Shown piece by piece: positions 1-11,126 of a DNA stretch of 64,000 nucleotides. Made by a program: the position numbers and the translations under genes. The notes beneath the pieces are model-generated. The model was given only the letters and a program-made list of their open reading frames with translations, was not told the origin of the DNA and did no database searches. The stretch's first letter is position 1. The number at the start of each line of letters is the position of its first letter. The DNA is from Chlorops oryzae (lineage: Eukaryota; Arthropoda; Insecta; Diptera; Chloropidae): the NCBI GenBank assembly GCA_020466095.1, contig CM035806.1, forward strand, positions 61,071,004-61,135,003. Reading direction: 5' to 3'.

Positions 1-208
1 TCTATCGCGACTCCTTTGGTATGTTACATACTCCGAGCCAAACTTAATATACCCTTTCCTTCGGAAATAAAATATTATAAAGAAAAAAAAAACCTTTAAA
101 GGAGCTGTAATTTTACTAACAAAATCGTTTGTCTCTTTTTTACATTTCTCTTTTCATTCTCTCTCTTTTCTTTTTTCCCTGTTAAATATCTATATGTCTC
201 TCTCTTTC

Positions 209-211
<3 letters not shown>

Positions 212-293
<82 letters not shown>
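212..293. repeat. (TC)n microsatellite
   Basis: About 41 uninterrupted TC units, preceded by imperfect TC-rich sequence from about 190. It is a simple dinucleotide tract and probably length-polymorphic. Positions 1-211 hold only AT/TC-rich sequence and I see no gene there. Confidence 0.97.
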
Positions 294-296
<3 letters not shown>

Positions 297-799
297 GCGA
301 TCTCTATATATGCTACTTCAATTCTCGATCATTATAAATGTCTTTTTTGTGTACATTTTCTTAAATCGCTATTATCCATTTTACAAACAATTCTCAATTA
401 AATTAAATGAATAGCAGGCGAACTATCAAAATTATTTGACTGTATTTGCTATGCAGGAAAAATTACAGAACAAATAACCAAACACAATCAAACAGTCTCA
501 AAATATTTAGTGCGATCAGTACGTACGCTATTACACTATTTGGTAAAACTCCAAATATTTGGTGTATTTTTCTTTGCTCAAATATGAACCAAACGCGACC
601 AAACACCAAATACAACCAAATATATTTGGATATCACACTATTTGCAAATGTTTGACATTGAAAAATACCAATTATTTGGCATTTTACCAAATAGTCTGAT
701 CTTAGCTTAATTAGAATAAACTAAAAACAATAACACTGTGATATATTTTTTTTTTGTAATTTTAAAAGACAAGACCGGTGACAACGGTTGCCCCCTATT
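294..799. other. AT-rich stretch with repeated CCAAATATTTGG-like words
   Basis: I see no gene. Between about 480 and 690 short words of the type ACCAAAT / ATTTGG recur on both strands, giving two overlapping opposite-strand open frames of 69 and 75 codons. These look like a by-product of the palindromic words rather than coding sequence. No inverted ends or duplicated target were found. Confidence 0.5.
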
Positions 800-1274
800 T
801 CGGGCACGGGGAATCGAACTGCATCATTAGTTTTTTGAGTTATCGGTAAGTCTTCATGCAAAAATGTTTTCTAAAAGTTTTTTGGCACTTTTCGGCCCAT
901 ATCTATGTTTGGGTTGAAGTTGGGTATTCTTAGCTAGTATCAAAATGTAGTCTACGATACGCCAAGTAATTCTTCACAAGACACTGTTATGATAAAATGG
1001 AGCGTTGGGGAGCTATACGCGTTTAAAAGTGCAAAAAATTCAAATTTCTTGCGAAATGTTTTCTTGCATACTCTTAGGATGTGGCTAAAGCATATATTCA
1101 TGCCTTTAAATTATAATATATTTAATAACATACTTTTAGGAGTAAACAAAAATATTTAAATATATATTTTTCAACTTACCTCATTTCCTTATTCTTCGCT
1201 TATTCTACTGGAGCGAAAACGAAAGCAAAGAGAATTATAGAAATTCATTTAAAAAAAAGAAAATGTTTTGACTA

Positions 1275-1330
1275 GGACTGAACCCAGGTTTTTGGCGTGA
1301 TAGCCCGATACTCTACCAATACACTACAAA
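1275..1330 (-). repeat. tRNA-like head (SINE-type) at the inner end of the left foldback arm
   Basis: On the minus strand TAGTGTATTGGTAGAG (A-box-like) is followed after about 24 bases by GGTTCAGTCCTAG (B-box-like), the layout of a tRNA gene or tRNA-derived SINE promoter. No full cloverleaf is evident. The right arm keeps only the B-box half (about 3430-3442). Type assignment is inferred from box spacing. Confidence 0.5.
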
Positions 1331-1435
1331 CCCCATTTATGTCAAGTGTTACATAGCTCGTATTTGTTTTGCCAAGCTTTTAAAAATGAAATGAATGAAC
1401 CCGTTAATTAAAAATTACGGAGCACCAGAGGTTCG

Positions 1436-1498
1436 ATGTAGCGTAGTGCATGGTATTCACGACTCGCGACCTTAACACTGCAGGTTCAAGCCCTATCA
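1436..1498 (+). repeat. tRNA-derived SINE-like head
   Basis: TAGCGTAGTGCATGG (A-box-like) and GGTTCAAGCCC (B-box-like) are spaced as in a tRNA gene, followed by non-tRNA sequence. The intervening CGACTCGCGACC looks like an anticodon-arm remnant. This fits a tRNA-derived SINE; the body and 3' end were not delimited. Confidence 0.5.
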
Positions 1499-1779
1499 AC
1501 AAGAACGACTTGGTTGTAAAGGATTTTTTGTTGTTTTGGTTATTGCGAGTCGCAAAAACACATGGCCGGAAAGGTGATGATGGTAAGTGAACATCCGAAT
1601 CCCTAAAATCGCGAAAAACCTTCAATTCTTTTTGCTTGCATAGGCGCTTTTAGTTTGGTGAAAGAATCGAGACTTTTCAACTGGCTCTTATCTTAACTTG
1701 ATTAAATGAATTATGAATTTAGGAGTAATTTTTCCAAAACCATCCTTCTCCCACCTCTTCTTGTGTCAGTGAAGCTATT

Positions 1780-2190
1780 GACCAATGATCATCTAGACAA
1801 ACGATTAACTTGGCGAAAGCGCATCGAAGCAAAAAGAACCAACCTAAAGTTAAAAGCATCAAAAATTCACTGGTTAATTAACCATCGCTCCCCTCTAAAT
1901 ATGGAGTATAAAGTTCTTTTATATAATAGTTTATTAAAGCCACTTTGGACATATGGCATTCAGCTGTGGGGAAATGCCTGTGCTTCCTCTATTGAAATAA
2001 TTCAAAGAGCTCAATCGAAAATTCTCCGAATCATTACAGGTGCTCCATGGTACATTCGAAATGAAAGTATTCACCGTGATCTACAAATTCCGCTCGTTAA
2101 GGATGAAATAATACGTTTAAAAGCGTCGTATATTCATAAATTAAGACATCACTCGAACCAGCTAGCAAGAAGTCTTAATAACACAATATT
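1780..2190 (+). pseudogene. Jockey-type LINE reverse transcriptase fragment (C-terminal part)
   Basis: The frame reads HLDKRLTWRKRIEAKR, then LLKPLWTYGIQLWG, then RAQSKILRIITGAPWY. These are the conserved post-catalytic blocks of Jockey-clade non-LTR reverse transcriptases, between the polymerase active site and the C-terminus. The palm and YADD box are absent, and homology seems to start near 1780 and fade near 2190, so this is an internal fragment truncated at both ends. The longer open frame 1706-2305 adds unrelated flank. It lies in the spacer of the foldback. I am confident of the family and fairly sure it is inactive. Confidence 0.85.
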
Positions 2191-2617
2191 TTGGTTTCTG
2201 TCATTCATAAAAACAAAATCACATGGAAAAAATTTTTTTTACAACCTAGCAACCATTTCTTTATTGAAATTCTTTTTTGTTTCATTTCATAATAAACGAG
2301 TTTAAAACCAAAAATCAGAATTCTATTTTTAACTTGTTACAACTAAGATTTTTTAACTTCCTTATGCAACTATTAATTAGGTTGCAACAGGCTCCGCCTC
2401 TTGGGCTTTTTTGATTCCAAAAGCGTTACACAAACATCTATGAAATCACTTTGAAACTAGGCATTTGTTTTAAAAGCGCTTCATAAAGCCCTATGTATGT
2501 ATATGTCAAGATCGTTCTCCTGTTCCCAGTAAAATCGCAAGCAATTGGATTTAAGTTTGACTTGATATTGTTTAAAAATTTATTTTTCAATTTCCATATG
2601 AAAACTTACTTTAAACC

Positions 2618-3225
2618 AGAATTGGGGGTAGTGCACTCAAAAGTGTCAGTTAGTGCACTAAATGATGAGTGCACTAAGAATTTCCCTAGCTTAAAATATA
2701 CTTAGTTAAAGAAATTATACTTTTCACTATTTATTACCAGCTTTAGTGATAATGGAACATCTCTTCACTATCACTAAAAACAATTTTTATTATTTTAAAC
2801 TTTTTCACTACAACTCAATTCAGTGGTAGTTATTTTTGCACTACACTCAAATAGTGCGAAGTTTATCAATCACTACATGAAAGCTGCAATACAAATCGTT
2901 TCACTCAACCGTTTATATACAGTGCAATCGCTATAACATGAACACGCTCAAATGTTAACACCCCAAAATATGAATGATCTGTAAATATGAATCTCGACTT
3001 CTATTAGTGAAAGAAAATATGTTTCACTAAGCTTTAAAAATTGTTTTCTCCAATATTGTTATATGAATGCTAGTGAAAAAATTTTCGCTTTCACTATCAC
3101 TAATGTATAGTGACGCTTTTAGTTTTCCATTCTTCACTAAACAAAACTTTTGGTTTAGGAATTAATATTGCACTCATAGTAAATGTTGTCTGGAGCTGAA
3201 AGCTTAGTGCACTACCCCCAACTCT
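2618..3225. mobile_element. 608-bp non-autonomous DNA element packed with CACTA/TAGTG words
   Basis: About 20-bp inverted ends (left AGAATTGGGGGTAGTGCACT; right end its complement with one mismatch) bound a segment with roughly 20 copies of CACTA or TAGTG in both orientations. There is no coding capacity. Dense short words near inverted ends usually represent transposase-binding sites. The flanks (TTTAAACC / ACTTAAAA) do not give a clean TSD, so the superfamily is open. Confidence 0.65.
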
Positions 3226-4025
3226 ACTTAAAACAATGTTTTCAGTTTAAAATTTCATTATGAAATATGGAGTTTATCTTAAACTAAGTAACTATACAAA
3301 CCGCTGACCTATCTCACTTTTAACTCTTTCAATCACAGAGCTATTTTATTGATTTTATGAATTGCGCGGTACCGCTTTCAAACAATAGTAACGTCCGTTT
3401 GACTTATTGCGCTATCACCCCAGAGACCTGGTTTCAATCCTAGTCAAAACATTTGCTTTTTTTTAAATGAATTTCTATAATTCTCTTTGCTATCGTTTTC
3501 GCTCCAGTAGAATAAGCGAAGAATAAGGAAATGAGGTAAGTTGAAAAATATATATTTAAATATTTTTGTTTACTCCTAAAAGTATGTTATTAAATATATT
3601 ATAATTTAAAGACATGAACATATAGTAATATAGGGGACACTTCCAACAACAACCGAATTCCGTGGTGAACTAGTGATGCTATAATTTTTTGAGTATTCAC
3701 TCAATTTTGTAACTAAATATACTTGCGTTGAAATTTTTTAGCCACATCCTAAGAGTATGCAAGAAAACATCTCGCAAGAAATTTGAATTTTTTGCACTTT
3801 TAAACGCGTATAGCTCCCTAACGCTCCATTTTATCATAACAGTGTCTTGTGAAGAATTACTTGGCCTATCGTAGACCACATTTTGATATCAGTTAAGAAT
3901 ACCCAACTACAACTCAAACATAGATATGGGCCGAAAGTGCCAAAAAACTTTTAGAAAAAATTTTTGCATGAAGACTTACCGATAAATCAAAAAACTAATG
4001 ATGCAGTTCGATTCCCCGTGCCCGA

Positions 4026-4272
4026 CCGTGCTACTAAATCGGCACAATTCGAAATTTCGCATTTCTCGAAAATCATTCAATCTCTCTTGAAACTAAGGAA
4101 AAATAACATTTTTCTTAACTTATATTATTCTCGATCGACTGCTGCATCTGTCAATATGAGCGCTAATTTTCTAGGTGTTGGGTTTCTTACAGAAAAATGC
4201 AATCGAATATAAAAAAAATTGATTAAAAAAATTTTGAATTGTGCCGATTTATTAGCAAAGGTGCGATATAAC
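4026..4272. mobile_element. Short inverted-repeat element related to the next foldback
   Basis: CTAAATCGGCACAATTC near 4033 is mirrored by GAATTGTGCCGATTTATTAG near 4236, which continues into AAAGGTGCGATATA. The same end sequence terminates the larger element at 4489-6536. This is probably a small diverged or end-truncated relative. There are no genes. Confidence 0.55.
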
Positions 4273-4967
4273 TATTCGAATGTTCAAATTACTAAGGGAA
4301 AACTAAGTTAAAATTAGATCGCCATGATTCTTTGACCGATTGAAGTTTTGGACGATTTTGCAGTTCAGTTCTGTTACATCTTTGTAAACCTTCAAAAAGT
4401 TTAAATAAGTCGAAAACTAAATAAAAAAGGATATTTTTCAATTTCAATTTATGGTCACCGTACGAATATTTAAATCGCCGAATAACAAATATATCGCACC
4501 CTTGCTCCTAAACTGGCACAATTCAAAAAAATCAAATTTTCAGTAGAAGCAAAAAACAGTTTATAGAAGACCTGGTGAAGTACGGAAGGAAAAAATTGTT
4601 ACACTAGTGAGGAGGTCCATTAAAGAGAAATTTTCGTATTTTTATTTTTTATTTCAACCTACGTCTGTGGAAATACAAGCCTATTTTGAATTGTGCCATT
4701 TTAACGTCAGTTTTTTTGTAAAAATCACTGTCTCAACTTAAATTGTGCCCCTTTAACTGCAAAAATTGTTTATTCTTAAAATTGTTTAATAAATGTACCG
4801 AAGCCTTGCAATACAGTAAAAAAAACAAGCATAGACTAAATAAAATTGATGGTTCTGACCAAATCACACCATATTATGGTATAATTATTAAAGGACATTC
4901 TATACCTACTTTATATTTTTCAATTTTGTTTTCTATTTTGCGAAGAATTTGGTGATATGAAACCTTT

Positions 4968-5075
4968 GTGCCTCTTTAACTACAACAGTTCGAGTTCTTT
5001 TGCAAATTGTGCCACTTTAGCTACAATAATTCGAGTTCTTTTTTAAGTTGTGCTTTTTAACTGCGAAAATTAAAA
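4968..5075. repeat. Left-side copies of the 41-bp word array (inverted)
   Basis: About three units of the form GTGCC-CTTTA-CTACAAT-ATTCGAGTTCTTTT, the reverse complement of the right-side array at 5441-5660. Confidence 0.65.
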
Positions 5076-5440
5076 ATTTGGAAGTTTTATGCTGCTTACA
5101 GACTGTTGCATTTAACTGAATTTAGCTGTTATGAATTTAGCATTTATTTCTGCATTTAACCTGAATTTAACCCTCTTTAATGCAGAAATAAAATCATGAG
5201 TTTAGCTGTTTCATTTTGCAACACTTTCTTTTTTGGTACTCAATTCAGATTTTAATTTAAAAGCAGCATTATTATTACCTGCAAAAACTGAGAAAGAACA
5301 ACATTATAAATAAACATTTTGCTTATATATAGAACTAATCATTTATTACATTTTTATAATATGAATCAAAGTAAGTCAGTTAAATGCAACAGTCTGTAAG
5401 CAGCATAAAACTTCCAAAATTTTAATTTTCGCAGTTAAAA

Positions 5441-5660
5441 AGCACAACTTAAAAAAGAACACGAATTATTGTAGTTAAAAAGGCACAATTTAAAAAAGAA
5501 CTTGAATTATTGTAGCTAAAGTGTCATAATTTAAAAAGAACTCGAATTGTTGTAGTTTAAAAGGCACAATTTAAAAATAAACTCTAATTTTTATAGTTAA
5601 AAAGGCACAACTTAAAAACGAACTCGAATTATTGTAGTTAAGGTGGCACAACTCAAAATT
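5441..5660. repeat. Tandem array, 41-bp period, about 6 units
   Basis: The word GGCACAA (or a close variant) recurs at about 5441, 5482, 5522, 5563, 5604 and 5645, giving spacings of 40-41 bp. Each unit carries GAACTCGAATTATTGTAG. The regular spacing and inverted partner array suggest protein-binding sites in the subterminal part of a transposon. Confidence 0.8.
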
Positions 5661-6013
5661 TTTTAAAAGCCAAATAGCCACTGAAATCAATAAAAGAAAT
5701 GCAATGTTGTAAAAAAACCATTCAAGAAATATAAAAAAAAAACAAGTATCTAGTCGCAATATAACTTAATGGTAGTTTGATTTTTGCGTTAAAACAAATA
5801 ATTTTTGAAAAACTTATGTCAATCGGTATTATTTGATCTATAATGGCATAACTTATAATAGAACAGTCAAATGAAACCACTTTTTGCGACTAAATCAGCA
5901 CAATTCATAATCGTACACCACAAATGTGATCATTTAGTTGCGCGAAAGTGGCACATTTTAAATTAGTTCACTTTATGTGCAACAAAGTCTATCTACTTTG
6001 CAAAGACACCTTG

Positions 6014-6319
6014 GGGGTCGTCCATATATTACGTCATCATACATGGGGGTGGAGGGAGTCTCGCGAATGATGATGCTTGATTATGAGGGGGAGGGGGGTC
6101 AATCCGCAATGATCACGTCATCATCTCTATCTTATAAGAAAACACTATTAAACTATATTTTGAAGAAAATAATTTCTATTTACTTGTGAAATAATAAAGA
6201 GCTCAATGATGATGTCAAACAAGGGGGGAGGGGGTTCTGGACGATGACGATTGATGATAAGGGGGAGGAGGGGGTCTAAAATGGTCAAAATCATGCTGAC
6301 GTAATATATGGACGGCCCC
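6014..6319. mobile_element. 306-bp MITE with GTCGTCCATATATTACGTCA ends
   Basis: Inverted ends GTCGTCCATATATTACGTCA / TGACGTAATATATGGACGGC bound a G-rich non-coding core. A 3-bp duplication TTG flanks it (6011-6013, 6320-6322). The same end family recurs at 50034-50783. The TSD size is compatible with PIF/Harbinger-type MITEs. It is nested in the foldback at 4489-6536. Confidence 0.75.
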
Positions 6320-6573
6320 TTGGCATAATTCAAAATATTACTCTTTAAGTCAAACTGAAGAGGTAGTGCAACTTGCATCAAAACTGGCATAAAGTTATTT
6401 TTTGAGTTTAGGAAGATAGTAATGCGAATTAAATTTTTGCAGTAGTTAAAGATATGCATAATGACTTGATATATGGAAAAAAGTCGATTTTGGAAAATTT
6501 TGAATTGTGCCAGTTTAGGAGCAAGGGTGCGATATATGTTACGGTTTATCTGTGTCGGGTATTGTATGGTCAG

Positions 6574-9125
6574 TAGGGTGTCCCAAAAATATGAAATTAA
6601 TTTTTCGGAAACGCATACCCTCCAATTTTTTTCTAAATGGTCCTATTAGCTTAAATATTGAATATTATTGAGATTGGAATACGATAACCCGTGCCGAATT
6701 TCGTTCGAAGTTTGGTATGAAGTCTGTTCAAATTGAGTCCCCAAAAGTATGCATCGAAATTTTTTGATATTAAGAATCGTGGGTTTTCTTGAAAATATTG
6801 CAACATTACCACGATGTCAGAAATATATAGTGAAATAATGTTTATTATCATCATAGCTCGAACAAAACTTTTCTGGAAAATACTCAAAACTAATAGGAAA
6901 TTTTAGCCTTAAATATTGACATGCATACCTTGAGGGTACAATTCATATCAAAATTCAACGCCTCAAATTTGTTAATTCTCGAATATCTCGCACATTTTTT
7001 ACTTGATCTGGACATATAAGGGCTTAAAATGTTACCAATGAAACTAGATAGTGGTTTTAAAAGTTTAAATATTTTATACGCAATGTATGGTATAGTAAAA
7101 TATATTGTAAATCAGAAAAAAATTTGGAAATCGTTGATTTTTCCGATTTTTTAACTTTCATAAGTCTCGTAGAACTCTTTGTAAGAGAAGTGCATCGCGT
7201 AAAGCCCGTTTTCTCTTAAGGCCCACTTTCATTTTAACTATCAAATGTTCTTGTACTTGCACATGGTGAAACATGTCCTCAAGTTATTTCGCAGAAATAA
7301 AAAATTAAGACAATCGCACAATATTTGCGGTGCCCACAGTCAATTGAAAATAAAAGAGACGTAAAAATGGCATTTTTATAGTGGTCCGCACTTAACAAAT
7401 AATTATTTATAGTGAAATTGTGGGGGTTGCTTTCTTAAAATAAGAAATTTTGTTCTATTGTGAAGATACAGAGGTACATATGTTTATGGAAAAAATTCTA
7501 TTGAAAATCTTTTTTTTTTGGAAAGCCTCTGAAGGCCCATACAAAAAAAAATGCCCTGACGGACATTAAGAAACCATTTTTTGAGTTGCTCTGATGTCAA
7601 AATAGTAGGAAGAACTGCAACTATACGTTTTTTATCCTTAAATAGTGTTTTATTTTTTATTCGTAATATAAAAAAGCTGAGTTACATTTAATTGGTTTTT
7701 TTTTTCAAATAAACTAATTGTTTCTGTTATTTAAATTTTTTTTACTAGCTTTTACAATATAGCTTAACCTATTAAGCTAACAAAAATAATAAATGCAGGT
7801 TTGGGTTCATAATCTCAAACAAGGAATAAATGAGCCTTTTAAGGTACACATGTTCCTCGTAAGGCCCAAAAAGTCGTTTTTTAAATCGTATTTTAAGAGC
7901 TTTTCCGATAAGGTTTTTTGGTAGAATTTTTTGTTATTTTATAGAAAATTTATCAAATAAAACAACACAAAAACAATCGGGCCTGTATCATTAATACTTT
8001 GTACGCAGCAATGGAAAAGGTGTAAGGTGGGCCTTATGTGGTGCACTGACCTTACTTACAACCTATAACTGTAGTTTCTTAAGTTGGAGTTTCTTTACTA
8101 AAAAGAACACTTATTATATACCCAAAAACTATTACTATTTAATATTTTAATAGGTTTTTTGGTAAAAATTATTACTTTTTAAACCCGTTTTGCATAAGGG
8201 CAAGATTTTTGAGGTCTGTTTGACATTTTAAGGCATTCTAAATTAAAAACAAGTTTTATATGGAAAAATTTGTTGGGTGTATAGTGTGGTGGGACGGGTG
8301 GTTTTGAGCGTGTGCGATTTTGATTTAACTTTTATATTTGCTTAATGTTATCAATAGAAGTATGAAACCTTCGTACTTTGGAGCGCTATAGCTTTCTTAG
8401 CTAGCATCTAAAAGTTCCAATGACATTCGGCTGGGCGTGGTCCTACCTTGACACCATTAAGTTTGCGATTGTTATCATGACAAAAAAATTTTGAGGTTAG
8501 ATACTCTAGTAAAAAGAGCTCCACCAAACTTATGGAAATTAAAAAATCTTAAACATTTAGAAAATTTTTCTGATTTTAAATATATTTTACCAGACCAAAC
8601 ACTTGCGTATAAAACTATAAAGATTTTATAATCGCAAGCCCATTAAATTGGTAACATTTTAAACCATAATGTTACCAGGTCAAATTAAAAATGAGTGAGA
8701 TATTTGAATATTAACAAATCTTAAGCGTTGAATTTTGATATGAATTGTACCCTTAAGGTATGCATGTCAATATTTAAGGCTAAAATTTCCTATTAGTTTT
8801 GAGTATTTTCCAGAAAACTTTTGTTCGAGCTATGATGATGATAAACATTACTTCACTATATATTTCTGACATCGTGGTAATGTTGCAATATTTTCAAGAA
8901 AACCCACGATTTTTAATATCAAAAAATTTCGATGCATACTTTTGGGGGACTTAATTTGAAGAGACTTCATACCAAACTTCGAAGGCAATTCGGCACGGGT
9001 TATCGTATTCCAATCCCAAAAATATTTAATATTTAAGCTAATAGGACCATTTAGAAAAAAATTGGAGGGTATGCATTTCGATTTTTGGGAAAATAAAACC
9101 CTCCCTTATATCTTGGGACACCCTA
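6574..9125. mobile_element. 2.55-kb non-autonomous element with about 550-bp inverted arms and 8-bp TSD
   Basis: The ends are TAGGGTGTCCCAA and TTGGGACACCCTA, flanked by a perfect 8-bp duplication ATGGTCAG (6566-6573 and 9126-9133). Left-arm blocks (about 6600-7110) recur inverted at about 8570-9080, e.g. ATTTTAGCCTTAAATATTGA and GGTACAATTCATATCAAAAT. The centre (7110-8570) is AT-rich with no long frame. An 8-bp TSD and TAGGG end fit hAT-type transposition; the long arms are foldback-like. Open frames of about 78 codons in the arms are shadows of the repeat. Confidence 0.85.
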
Positions 9126-9420
9126 ATGGTCAGGTTCGCCTAACTACAATAACACACTTAATTGTTTTTGGTTATTTTTTGTTATTGTTATGCCCATTGT
9201 CAACGATATTTTAAAGATCCAGGTTGGAATTTTTACTTTTTAGGAACGATTACAATTCTCAAAGTTTTGCACAAGTTGAAGGTACATACATATTTATACC
9301 GTCAAAAGTAAGCAGTTGTTTCACCATCGGAAGCATTCTAAATATTTATATGCATACTTTTGGGTGCTGAATTTAAATCCTTTCAGTAGCGCTTCTTACG
9401 AGCAAAGAATTCATACATTG

Positions 9421-9773
9421 GGTGCATTCAGCAGACTCAACTGTTGGGTTAAATTCGGCTGAGCGTTCGTAACATTTTGTCTGAGCGGACTCCATTTTTG
9501 GTAGCGAAATTTATTTTGCAACTTTTGCTCAACATGTTGAAAGACAACCGATTCAAAAAATAAAATGAATCGAAATCGAGAAATGCTTCTCCAATTCATG
9601 TTGTGCGTGATGTACATAAGTACTTTATGTATCCATCATAATCGCTACTTACATCAGTACAAATACGAAATACATTTCAGTGAAGCCACCATAGCGTTTA
9701 GCGGAAAGATCAGTCGAGAATATTTATTTGCTCACTCAACAGTTGGTCATCAGTTGAGCCTGCTGAATGCACC
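9421..9773. mobile_element. 353-bp inverted-repeat element (MITE) just upstream of the FoxD exon
   Basis: GGTGCATTCAGCAGACTCAA at the left edge is mirrored by TTGAGCCTGCTGAATGCACC at the right edge. The flanks ATACATTG and TAATATTG match at 6 of 8 positions, a decayed possible TSD. The open frames across it are not conserved domains. It sits in the FoxD intron about 170 bp before the splice acceptor. The flanks 9134-9420 show nothing else. Confidence 0.65.
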
Positions 9774-9940
9774 TAATATTGAAGAGAAATTAGAGATTAT
9801 TAAATAAAAGATGACAATATCACAAGTTCCGAGTGGTTTCTGTGCAGGGAATACCTTAGCAAATATGCTTATATATGTACATACTTATGTAATAATTACG
9901 TACCAGAAGATATGGTTCATTTGCGGTTTTTTATTTGCAG

Positions 9941-11126
9941 GTTTGCATACTACAAGGAGAAGTTTCCGGCATGGCAAAATTCGATACGCCACAATTTGAG
10001 CCTGAACGACTGCTTTATAAAAGTTCCACGTGAGCCTGGCAATCCGGGCAAGGGTAATTTCTGGACACTAGATCCGCTGGCCGAGGATATGTTCGATAAT
10101 GGCAGCTTCTTGCGGCGTCGAAAACGTTACAAGCGAGCACCGACCCTACAGCGATTCCCTTTCCCAACAATGTTCGGGACGATTTCGCCATTTTGGATAC
10201 GAAAGCCGGTTCCGCTCGTTCCGGTGCAGTTCAATGTCGCCGGATTTGGCGGCGGGAATCGCGACTGTTTCGATATGATGCGTACGCCGAGCGACGTTTT
10301 CGACGCATCCCTGAGGGTGGACAAAAAATTCAATTACTTCGCCAATGCCGAAGCGCTGCTTTATCCCAATGCCGATAAATTCGATTCGGTTTGTCCGAAC
10401 GCGAGCCTGATGAGCGGCGCCGCCGCAGCCGCTTCGTTAAGCGACACGTTGAACGTGAATGGCGAAATGATGAAAATCCGCGAGAAATACGGTGCGAATG
10501 TCAACTATTTACCCGATGTCGCGCACGTGACAACGGCAGCGGCCGCGGCGACGGCAGCCGGGATCGTTGATGCCAAATGCAATAATCAGCTGCACTACGA
10601 GGGCTTAGACGGTTCGGGCTTCTATACGGACGACCAAGACGACGATGCGTCATGTGATAAGATCGATGTGGAAAGCTCGCATGGCAATGACTCGCATATA
10701 TCGGATTCGATCGATAGCATCTGTACTAATCGTCACGATGTGCACGTCGACATCGATGGAAATGTGAGACCGACATCACTGACTACAACGGCGGTGGCAA
10801 AAACGTCCACAACATCAGGAACAACAATAATAGAGGAACAGCCACAACAACAAGAACACCTAAAACGAGGCTCACCCTATATACTGCTATTCGATAATTC
10901 GGAAATTTCGAATAGCTCCCTCGTTATTTCGCCCAGTCCGGAGGAGTGCAACAATCAGCAACTCAAGGACTCAGCTACGATCAGATGCGGCGAGGGCTAT
11001 ATGCCCAAGTCCACGATGCTCACATTCGACTATGAACTCGGTCGTACACGTTCGTCCAAAAACAATAGCGCCAAGGATTTTCGCATTGAAACGCTGATCG
11101 GAAACGCCGACGAGGCAAGTGAATAG
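9941..11126 (+). CDS. FoxD: FoxD-type fork-head transcription factor, terminal coding exon (partial gene)
   Basis: A sequence-specific DNA-binding nuclear regulator. The exon starts after the acceptor TTATTTGCAG in phase 1. It opens with the second half of the fork-head domain: [20 protein letters not shown] (recognition helix), then [20 protein letters not shown], then the basic wing [10 protein letters not shown]. The [15 protein letters not shown] block is typical of FoxD (Drosophila fd59A). Downstream are a PF-MFG--PFWIRKP segment, alanine runs, acidic and Thr/Gln-rich linkers, and near the C-terminus FRIETLIGN, which resembles the eh1 Groucho-binding motif. The exon encodes about 394 residues and ends with TAG. 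The first half of the domain is missing, so the intron exceeds 9.9 kb. An ATG at 9912 lies in the intron and is not the start. GC content is clearly higher than the surroundings. Confidence 0.93.

Larger units (their letters stand above)
800..4025. mobile_element. 3.2-kb foldback structure with about 500-600 bp inverted arms
   Basis: The left arm (800-1303) reappears inverted at 3410-4025. Shared blocks include the outer end TCGGGCACGGGGAATCGAAC and a block around CCACATCCTAAGAGTATGC. The right arm carries about 115 bp absent from the left arm (around 3622-3737). The spacer (1304-3409) holds a tRNA-like head, a LINE fragment and a separate inverted-repeat element. The outer tip of each arm, read outward, contains GTTCGATTCCCC, a good Pol III B-box match. 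It may be a true foldback transposon or two copies of one repeat in opposite orientation. No TSD was recognised. Confidence 0.7.
4489..6536. mobile_element. 2-kb foldback element with TA-flanked inverted ends
   Basis: About 40 bp at the left edge (beginning ATATATCGCACCCTTGCTCC) is repeated inverted at the right edge (6495-6536). Inside are word arrays based on GGCACAA...GTAGTTAAA in opposite orientation on the two sides, and a central palindrome (5051-5119 with 5376-5443) around GAAGTTTTATGCTGC. The whole element could fold into one long hairpin. There is no transposase. TA at the ends suggests a TA-target superfamily, but this is inference. Confidence 0.7.

Noticed and set aside
463..690. 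Two overlapping opposite-strand open frames of about 70 codons
   Set aside because: They arise from palindromic CAAATATTTGG words; no domain, no codon bias.
1404..1625. 73-codon minus-strand frame
   Set aside because: It runs through a tRNA-like SINE head and has no domain.
5441..5660. Regular 41-bp array that could suggest a CRISPR
   Set aside because: There are no distinct spacers; whole units repeat, the genome is eukaryotic, and an inverted partner array lies in the same transposon.
9565..9999. Open frames directly upstream of the FoxD exon as a first coding exon
   Set aside because: They do not encode the missing KPPYSY half of the fork-head domain and lie in a MITE and intron sequence.
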